From NCBI GenBank assembly GCA_002717625.1, contig PBEF01000008.1:1-64000 (forward strand): a stretch of DNA of 64,000 bases, written 5' to 3'. Shown here in pieces: positions 57,706-64,000 of the stretch. Both the position numbers and the translations under genes were made by a program. This DNA is from Fidelibacterota bacterium. GTDB taxonomy: Bacteria > Fidelibacterota > Marinisomatia > SCGC-AAA003-L08 > D37C17. Every line of letters begins with the position of its first letter. The first letter of the stretch is position 1. The notes beneath the pieces were generated by a model. It saw only the letters and a list, made by a program, of their open reading frames with translations, searched no databases and had not been told where the DNA came from.

Positions 57706-60612
57706 ATGATAAATAAGATTTATATACTTTTGTTTTTTTGTTTAGTTTTTGCCCAGTATGATTGGAATGATAATGGTGTTCCTGTTAGACAGGGTATTCA
57801 TATTGAATGGCAAAGGACAGGAGATAATGGCAATACAGGTGAAATGATTTTTGCTTGGTCTGACACTAGATATGGTGGTCGTGATATATATATCCAGAAA
57901 GTAGATGTAAATGGTAATCCTTTATGGGGGCCAGAAGGCTCCCCTGTTGTTCTAGAAGATGGTAGGCAAGAAGATCCTATATTGGTATCTGATGGTAATG
58001 GAGGAGCCTATATTATTTGGGTTGATTATAGAGATGAGCCTGATTATGGTGATATCTATGGACAGCATATTCAACCAGATGGCTCTTTATCTTGGGATCC
58101 TTCAGGAGTTCCATTGACAAATGTTCCAGGAAAACAGGTATCTCCTAATATGTCTACAGATGGAATAGGAGGTGCTTTTGTAATATGGAATGATTTATCT
58201 GTAAGTACATTGGGCCATACTTATGGTACTCATTTAACAACTAATGTTAACGATATTATTGCTCCAGGAACAGGAGTCCCTTTGATTGCAAATGATTCAG
58301 ATCATTCAGGTGTAAGTATAGAAAAAGCTCAAAATGGTAGCGCTGTGATGGTTTGGGCTGATGATAGAAATAATGATAATTCAGATATTGATATTTATAC
58401 TCAAAGAATTGATATTTCATGTAATACTCTGTGGTCTACTCCTGAAGAAGGCGGAATCCCTTTATGCAGTGCTCAGGGAGACCAGCAGTATGCCAAGGTA
58501 ACATATTATAGTCAAAATGCTTCTGTTGTAGTCTGGGAAGATAAAAGATCTAACCCAAGTTTGGGAGATATTTATATTCAGTATATTGATATGAATGGAA
58601 ATGTATTGTTAGATGCTGTTGGAGAGCCTATTTGTACTAATGGAGCGAATCAAATTAAACCACGTGTAAAAGCCGCTTCAGATGGAGCTTATATTGTTTG
58701 GGAAGATTCTAGAAATGGCCCTGGTGATATATTTTTACAAAAGCATACTTTGGAACAAGGTTCTGAATTTGTTTCTGATGGTTTAGCAGTATGTACAGCT
58801 TCAGGAGCTCAGGATCAACCAAGGTTAACTACAGATGGGAATGGGGGTGTTTATGTTGTATGGATGGATGAAAGATATGCAGCGTTCCCTGAAACTGAAA
58901 TTTTCATGCAACATATAGATGGTTCTACAAATGAAGTTTCTTTTGAGCAAGATGGAATTGCTGTATGTGCAGCTTCTGGGTTTCAATTTAATCCTCTAGT
59001 TAGAAATGATGGTAATGGTAATGCTTTTGCTCTATGGGGAGATATGAGGTCAGGTAGTATAGGTTTATTTACTCAACATATAAGTCCTAGCCAAGGTACT
59101 GGTTTAGATAACAATGGTGTTGAATTATATTTTGGTATTGATGGTAACGGTTTGCAGGCTAAATCATTATATTTGGGTAATGATGAGTCTCTTTTATATT
59201 GGGAAGATAATCGTTTAGGTGTGTTCGCAGATTTGACTTATGGTCAAAAGGTTTATGATGGTTGGGAGGATTTAACAGAGCCTAATGGCTTAAAATTATG
59301 TGATAATCCATATCAGTTATATCCTAAAGTTGAATTAGGAACCCCTAATGGAGATATATTTTTAGGCTTTGGTCAGGCATTTGGAGATATTGCTTTGCAT
59401 TATCAGCCTCTTGATAATGATTTACAAATGATAGGGGGAACAGATCAAGGAATTCCTGTTTATAATTCTTTTACACCTCAAAATAGTTTTGATTTAGCTT
59501 ATTCTGATGATGGTAATGTTTATTTTGCATTTTCAGATCAGAGAAATTTTATTGATAGCGATATATATCTTCAAAAATATAATGATTTTTCTAATGAATA
59601 TTCAGAGCCTTTATTGATTGTAGATAATTTTTTTGTAGATGATAATATAAGATTTATTTCAACTACTCCAGATTATGGTTGTTTTATAACATATGATAGT
59701 GGTGATTTTAGTGGAACCAGAGCGTATGCAATTGCAGTAGATGCAGATGGAAATATTATAGATGCTTTTAATGGTGGAATTAGACTTTCAAATAATGAAA
59801 ATGATCAATTTATTAGAGGCTTGGTTAAAACATCTTCTGGTTATTTTGTAATATGGAAGGATCAGAGGTCTGGTTCTTCTGATATATATGGTCAAATGTT
59901 GGATTTTGATGGTAATGTTTTAGGTCCACTTGATGGAATTCCGATTTCCACTGCAGCTAATGATCAGCAATCTCCAGCAGTAACTTATAATAGTGATTTA
60001 AATGAAATTATGGTTTGTTGGGAAGATTTTAGAAATGGTACTGATTTTGATATATTCTGTTCATCTATTGATGAAGCTTCTTTATCGGTTACATCAGATA
60101 TTGATTTGTGTACATATAGTGGAAATCAAAAAACTCCAAGTGTATATGCAACTTTAGATGGCAGTTATATTTTTGCTTGGGAGGATTCTAGAGGTAGCGT
60201 GACATCTAATATCTATTTCCAGTTAATGCAAAATGGAACTTTTACGTATGATCAAGATGGGATTGTTATGTGCGATGCAGACTTTAATCAACTAACTCCT
60301 CAGATTGATTTATATAGTGAAAGTGATAATTCCTATATTGTTTTTTGGGATGATATGAGGAGTTCAGGTAAGGAAGATTTAAGCAACATTTATATTCAAT
60401 CAGTAACTATTTTATCAGATGATTTAGAGTGCACACTAATGGATGTTAATAATGATGGTGTTGTTAATGTAATAGATATTGTAGGAACAGTTAATTTAAT
60501 ATTAGGTGATACAGCCCCTACTCCTTTAGAGTCTTGCGCAGCTGATGCTAACCAAGATGGAATTATTAATGTTATTGATATTGTTACACTTGTCAATTAT
60601 ATTTTATCTTAA
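57706..60612 (+). CDS. Secreted W-x-D-x-R repeat protein with dockerin-like tail
   Basis: A 968-residue exported protein (signal peptide 1-17, LLFFCLVFAQ). Residues 40-900 hold about 15 repeats of 50-60 residues with a core such as IWVDYRDEPDYGDIYGQHI, VWEDKRSNPSLGDIYIQYID, VWEDSRNGPGDIFLQ and IWKDQRSGSSDIYGQ, preceded by a GGAYI-type strand. The shape suggests two beta-propellers. The last 65 residues are two dockerin-like units (DVNNDGVVNVIDIVGTVN and DANQDGIINVIDIVTLVNYI). No catalytic motif is recognised. It probably binds a surface ligand. Confidence 0.75.
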   Translation: MINKIYILLFFCLVFAQYDWNDNGVPVRQGIHIEWQRTGDNGNTGEMIFAWSDTRYGGRDIYIQKVDVNGNPLWGPEGSPVVLEDGRQEDPILVSDGNGGAYIIWVDYRDEPDYGDIYGQHIQPDGSLSWDPSGVPLTNVPGKQVSPNMSTDGIGGAFVIWNDLSVSTLGHTYGTHLTTNVNDIIAPGTGVPLIANDSDHSGVSIEKAQNGSAVMVWADDRNNDNSDIDIYTQRIDISCNTLWSTPEEGGIPLCSAQGDQQYAKVTYYSQNASVVVWEDKRSNPSLGDIYIQYIDMNGNVLLDAVGEPICTNGANQIKPRVKAASDGAYIVWEDSRNGPGDIFLQKHTLEQGSEFVSDGLAVCTASGAQDQPRLTTDGNGGVYVVWMDERYAAFPETEIFMQHIDGSTNEVSFEQDGIAVCAASGFQFNPLVRNDGNGNAFALWGDMRSGSIGLFTQHISPSQGTGLDNNGVELYFGIDGNGLQAKSLYLGNDESLLYWEDNRLGVFADLTYGQKVYDGWEDLTEPNGLKLCDNPYQLYPKVELGTPNGDIFLGFGQAFGDIALHYQPLDNDLQMIGGTDQGIPVYNSFTPQNSFDLAYSDDGNVYFAFSDQRNFIDSDIYLQKYNDFSNEYSEPLLIVDNFFVDDNIRFISTTPDYGCFITYDSGDFSGTRAYAIAVDADGNIIDAFNGGIRLSNNENDQFIRGLVKTSSGYFVIWKDQRSGSSDIYGQMLDFDGNVLGPLDGIPISTAANDQQSPAVTYNSDLNEIMVCWEDFRNGTDFDIFCSSIDEASLSVTSDIDLCTYSGNQKTPSVYATLDGSYIFAWEDSRGSVTSNIYFQLMQNGTFTYDQDGIVMCDADFNQLTPQIDLYSESDNSYIVFWDDMRSSGKEDLSNIYIQSVTILSDDLECTLMDVNNDGVVNVIDIVGTVNLILGDTAPTPLESCAADANQDGIINVIDIVTLVNYILS
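57850..60400 (+). repeat. About 15 degenerate coding repeats, W-x-D-x-R type
   Basis: Units of roughly 150-180 bp inside the gene at 57706-60612, each encoding a strand, then [VIL]W[EVAK]D[KSYDQ]R and D-I-[YF]-x-Q. The third, tenth and twelfth units are the most decayed. Limits are approximate. Confidence 0.65.
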
Positions 60613-60623
60613 TTAAAAGAAGT

Positions 60624-62882
60624 ATGAATGTGATGTTTAGGTTAATTTTATATGTTTTGCTTTTTATATCTGGCCTTTTTTGTCAATCAGAACTTTCTGA
60701 GCGTTATACTACATTGCAAGAAGTAGAAGCGCAATTAAATAGTTGGTATGAAGATTTTTCTCAAAACAATGATCCCTATCCAACTGTTCCAGGCAATGAA
60801 GGTATTATTTACCATCATGAAATTATAGGTTATTCAGGTGTTGATAATCTTCCAATTTGGGCTGTAAAGCTTTCTTTTAATGCTAATGTTGATGAGGATA
60901 AGCCTAAAGCTTTAATTCTTGGCCAATGTCATGCTGAGGAAATATATGGCGTTGAGATTGCAATGGGTTTAATTGATTTCTTTTTATACCCAATGAATAA
61001 TCCATCATATTACCAATCTATTTATAATATTATGCAAAATGCTGAGATTTGGATTGTTCCTACGCATAATCCAGAGGGTTTATCTGTTGTACATGGATGG
61101 TATGATCATTTAGATGTTTGGAACCAAGATGTTTATTATAGGAAGAATAAATATGATGCTAATAATAATAATATGTTTGATTTTGTTATAGGTATTGGTA
61201 ATGATGAAGATGGTGTCGATTTAAATAGGAATTATGATTTTAATTGGATTTTTGGTGATGCTTTGTATTCTGTTGATTCAGGATGTGGCGCTAACCCTTC
61301 ATATCTTGCAAATTATGATTATTACAGAGGACCTGCTCCATTTTCAGAAAGTGAAGTTGTAGCGATTAGAGATTTTGTATTAGAACATGATTTCCTGCTT
61401 TCAATTGCTTATCATAGTTCTAGATCCGGCTGTGTTGCAGAGAAAGTTATTTATCCATGGGAGTGGACTGCTGAAAAAAAATCTCCAGATTTTGATATTA
61501 CATCAAGGCTCGGTGATGAGTTGATAACATTTTTACCAAAAGAGGCAGAATCTGGATATTATGCTTCCGCAAGTAGTGTTAGTAGAAGAGGTAATGCTCA
61601 TGATTGGATTTATGCAAATACAGGGTGTATTCAATATCTTGTTGAAGTTGGAACTGAAAATATGCAATCTGATGATGTTGCTATTATTGATGAAACCGTT
61701 CAGAAAAATATTGTTGCTGCTCTCCATTTATTTAAGCGAACTGCAGGAACAAATATACAAGATGGTCCTGAGAAATATCAAATCACAGGAATTATTACAG
61801 ATGCTATTACAGGGAATCCCTTGGAGGCTGAGGTTTGGATAGATGAGCTTAATGGTCCAATGCTTAAGCCTAGATATGCTGATGATTTTGGTAGATATAG
61901 AAGATTGTTAATAGAGGGTACATATACAATACATTTTGATCTTTTTGGTTATGAGCCTCAAGAATATACATTTGTTCCATCAAGCTCTCAGGTGACTGAA
62001 TACAATGTTGCTCTTCAGCCTTCTGAATATTTTGATTTATCTTTAAATTTAAATATCCCGACCTCATTTGATGAGCAATTATTTGTTTCTGTTTCATCGA
62101 AATATTTTGAAGATTCTATTGTACTTGAATATAATGATATTAACCCTCAATCATGGAATTTGCCAGCGAATCAGGAATATGAAATTCTTATTTATTCAGA
62201 TAATATCTATCCTGAAAAAAAATCTGTTTATTTATTAGAAGATGTAGAGATTGATTATAATCTGAAGTGGAAATCTACAGTTTTTCATGATGATTTTATA
62301 TCTTTAAATGCTTGGAATAATCAAGGATGGCTAGCTAGTGATGGATTTTTGCTGTCTCAGTCAGAAATATTTTATGAAAATTTAGAAAATTCACTTCTAT
62401 ATTCTTTAAACAGCATGCCTGCTGGAGATTATATGGTTGACTTAAGATTGAAGTATGAATTAGAGTGGGATAATGATTTTTTTCAGATTGATTTTATTCC
62501 TTCATTAGATATTCCTATAGATACTCCTTCTTTGTATGTATCTGGACATGATTATGATTGGAAAAATTATTTATTTAATATTTCCTCGAATGATGATTCT
62601 TTTTTGATTTTAAATTTTTCTTCAGATGAAAGTTTAGATTACAGGGGGGTTGAAGTTGATTATATTACGGTTTTATCTAAACCTGAGGTAGCAGATTGTA
62701 ATCCAGGAGATTTAAACCAAAATATACTAGTGGATATCGTTGATATTATTGCATTGGTTAATTTTATTATGGATGAAAATGCAGGTGGTTTTGAATTTTG
62801 TTTATCAGATTTAAATTTTGATGACAGTCTTAATGTTTCTGATATTATACTGCTTGTTAATATCATTCTTGAATATAATTAA
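60624..62882 (+). CDS. Secreted M14 zinc carboxypeptidase with dockerin-like tail
   Basis: A 752-residue exported protein (signal peptide about 1-20). The M14 domain (residues 70-370) has the zinc ligands His103-x-x-Glu106 (GQCHAEEIYGVE) and His264 (SIAYHSS), substrate motifs PTHNPEG, GVDLNRNYDFNW and RGPAPFSESEV, and the catalytic Glu341 (YLVEVG), so it should be active. A carboxypeptidase-regulatory-like beta domain (KYQITGIITDAITGNPLEAE) follows at about 385-455, then beta regions, and two terminal dockerin-like units (GDLNQNILVDIVDIIALVN, DLNFDDSLNVSDIILLVNII). It lies 11 bp after the propeller gene. Confidence 0.92.
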   Translation: MNVMFRLILYVLLFISGLFCQSELSERYTTLQEVEAQLNSWYEDFSQNNDPYPTVPGNEGIIYHHEIIGYSGVDNLPIWAVKLSFNANVDEDKPKALILGQCHAEEIYGVEIAMGLIDFFLYPMNNPSYYQSIYNIMQNAEIWIVPTHNPEGLSVVHGWYDHLDVWNQDVYYRKNKYDANNNNMFDFVIGIGNDEDGVDLNRNYDFNWIFGDALYSVDSGCGANPSYLANYDYYRGPAPFSESEVVAIRDFVLEHDFLLSIAYHSSRSGCVAEKVIYPWEWTAEKKSPDFDITSRLGDELITFLPKEAESGYYASASSVSRRGNAHDWIYANTGCIQYLVEVGTENMQSDDVAIIDETVQKNIVAALHLFKRTAGTNIQDGPEKYQITGIITDAITGNPLEAEVWIDELNGPMLKPRYADDFGRYRRLLIEGTYTIHFDLFGYEPQEYTFVPSSSQVTEYNVALQPSEYFDLSLNLNIPTSFDEQLFVSVSSKYFEDSIVLEYNDINPQSWNLPANQEYEILIYSDNIYPEKKSVYLLEDVEIDYNLKWKSTVFHDDFISLNAWNNQGWLASDGFLLSQSEIFYENLENSLLYSLNSMPAGDYMVDLRLKYELEWDNDFFQIDFIPSLDIPIDTPSLYVSGHDYDWKNYLFNISSNDDSFLILNFSSDESLDYRGVEVDYITVLSKPEVADCNPGDLNQNILVDIVDIIALVNFIMDENAGGFEFCLSDLNFDDSLNVSDIILLVNIILEYN

Positions 62883-62899
62883 GGTGGGAGGTAAATGAA

Positions 62900-64000
62900 G
62901 TGAAAAGAGTTATGGCTTTATTGTTTGTAGGTACAGTTTTATTAGCAGGAGAATTAAGGTCTCTTGTAATGCAACCATTTGATTCTGTAAATCAAACTTA
63001 TAATTATCAGAGAGGTTCTTATCTGATTCTTCTTCCAGAGGGTTTGAATGAAACTTTTCTTACTAATGAAAATTATGGTGGAAATTTTGTTAAGTTTAAA
63101 AAATCTCAAGGTTTTGATGTAGAAGTGTTGATAATTTCAAGTAATTTAACAGCCCAACAAGTTAAAGATACTATTGTTATACCTTTTTATGAGTCTAACC
63201 CGATGCTTGAATATGTCCTTTTAGTAGGTGATGTTAATGGTACTTTTTCTATTCCAACATTTACAATTCCCTCATATAACGAAGAAGATATTGATGTTAC
63301 AGATTACCCCTATACTTTTACGGATAATGCATATGAACCACATTTTTTTTTAGGACGTTGGCCTATTAGAACGACAGCTGATTTTTTAAATATTAAAAGT
63401 AGAAGTATCCAATATGTTACAATGGAGAATATAGATGATTATTCTTATTTGAATAAGGCGATGCTTGTAGCTGGAAATTATAAAACAGCAGAAGGAGAGG
63501 AGGTTCCTCCTAACCAATGGCCTGTTACTCCTGTTTGGACGTCATTGTGGTTAATGGAAGAATGGCAGGATTTTGGATATACGGAAATAGATACAGCCTT
63601 TTTTCATCAATATAATTGGGAAACTGGTGAATATAATCCTACTATACCTAATACGTGGGATGATGGTGTGGGAATTATCAACTATAGAGGATGGGGTGAT
63701 GGTAATGGTTGGCATAAACCTTATTTTCATAAAGAGGAATTAGAAGGATTAAATAATGGTTGGAATTTACCTATTGTTTTGAGTTTTGTGTGTAATACTG
63801 GTGACTTTGGTAATGACTATAGTGGAAGTGGTTTATCTAAATGCTTTGGAGAGGTTATGGTTACAGCAGGTAGTGTGATTAATCCAAAGGGTGCTGCTGC
63901 AATGGTTGGGCCATCTGACCTTGATACAGACACTAGATTTAATAATGTTATTTGTGGAGAAATGTGGGATGCTCTTCTTGAGCAAGATGCTCCTGAATTA
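62900..64000 (+). CDS. C25 (gingipain-family) secreted protein, 5' part (partial)
   Basis: The frame opens at GTG 62900 and is still open at the window end (367 codons). The N-terminus MKRVMALLFVGTVLLAGELR is a signal peptide; the ATG at 62895 is followed by TGA after one codon, so GTG (or ATG 62912) is the start, with GGGAGG at 62885-62890 upstream. The C25 fold is seen in YLILLPEGLNETFLTN, EYVLLVGDVNGTFSIPTF, HFFLGRWPIRTTADFLNIKS and SFVCNTGDFG with Cys298. The usual catalytic His position reads INYRGWGDGNGW (Trp265), exactly 33 residues before the Cys; His272 is nearby. Confidence 0.85.
   Translation, partial: MKRVMALLFVGTVLLAGELRSLVMQPFDSVNQTYNYQRGSYLILLPEGLNETFLTNENYGGNFVKFKKSQGFDVEVLIISSNLTAQQVKDTIVIPFYESNPMLEYVLLVGDVNGTFSIPTFTIPSYNEEDIDVTDYPYTFTDNAYEPHFFLGRWPIRTTADFLNIKSRSIQYVTMENIDDYSYLNKAMLVAGNYKTAEGEEVPPNQWPVTPVWTSLWLMEEWQDFGYTEIDTAFFHQYNWETGEYNPTIPNTWDDGVGIINYRGWGDGNGWHKPYFHKEELEGLNNGWNLPIVLSFVCNTGDFGNDYSGSGLSKCFGEVMVTAGSVINPKGAAAMVGPSDLDTDTRFNNVICGEMWDALLEQDAPEL

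Noticed and set aside
48188-62882. Cellulosome components because of dockerin-like tails
   Set aside because: No cohesin, scaffoldin or cellulase is present; the tails are on peptidase-like and propeller-like proteins.
48188-64000. Type IX secretion cargo
   Set aside because: I did not see a typical Por-type C-terminal sorting domain on any complete protein here; all end in dockerin-like units or barrel strands.
1-64000. tRNA, rRNA, riboswitch or insertion sequence
   Set aside because: The intergenic gaps are too short and show no cloverleaf, transposase or recognised RNA element by eye; a covariance-model search was not possible.

Overview
The window is strongly AT-rich, densely packed bacterial DNA. 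It reads as one coherent genome fragment from a diderm marine bacterium of the FCB side of the tree, most like Candidatus Marinimicrobia (SAR406). This assignment is an inference from gene content: a complete S10-spc-alpha ribosomal cluster, many TTG starts with good Shine-Dalgarno sites, secretin and beta-barrel proteins, and secreted proteins ending in dockerin-like repeats. No phylogenetic search was possible. TGA is a genuine stop here (it ends rplC, pyrF and dsbD).

Region 1 (1-14718, + strand): the end of tuf, then the fused S10, spc and alpha ribosomal operons from rpsJ to rplQ, including secY, map, infA, rpmJ and rpoA, with gaps of a few bases or 1-11 bp overlaps. rplC carries an unusual acidic N-terminal extension. 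Region 2 (14724-18850, +): a secreted glycoside-hydrolase-like protein overlapping hutU, then hutI, ending at a clear stem-loop that can act in both directions. Region 3 (18902-20370, -): a secreted right-handed beta-helix/dockerin gene broken by one in-frame TGA, and a GNAT acetyltransferase. Region 4 (20430-26150, +): pyrF, pyrE, a secreted cyclophilin, dsbD, a TlpA-like thioredoxin and an rRNA methyltransferase, many with overlapping ends.

Region 5 (26143-47942, -): one very long type IV pilus operon, read pilA, pilT, two minor pilins, a large PilX-like protein, pilM, pilN, pilO, a PilP-like gene, pilQ, an 8.7 kb lipoprotein gene with about twelve Ig-like repeats, pilB, pilC, pilD. The giant adhesin-like gene between the secretin and the assembly ATPase is the most striking feature.

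Region 6 (48188-64000, +): surface and export genes reading away from pilA. There is a C25 (gingipain-family) protein with a dockerin-like tail; a tightly overlapping pgsB-pgsC-pgsW set followed by a periplasmic protein and an outer-membrane barrel, which I read as a candidate Gram-negative poly-gamma-glutamate synthesis/export locus; a beta-propeller-like lipoprotein; a W-x-D-x-R repeat protein with a dockerin-like tail; an M14 carboxypeptidase with a dockerin-like tail; and a second C25 protein cut by the window end. Regions 4 to 6 may cooperate: DsbD, TlpA and cyclophilin would serve folding of the Cys-containing secreted proteins. No gene-free stretch exceeds 300 bases. I saw no tRNA, rRNA, CRISPR array or insertion sequence.
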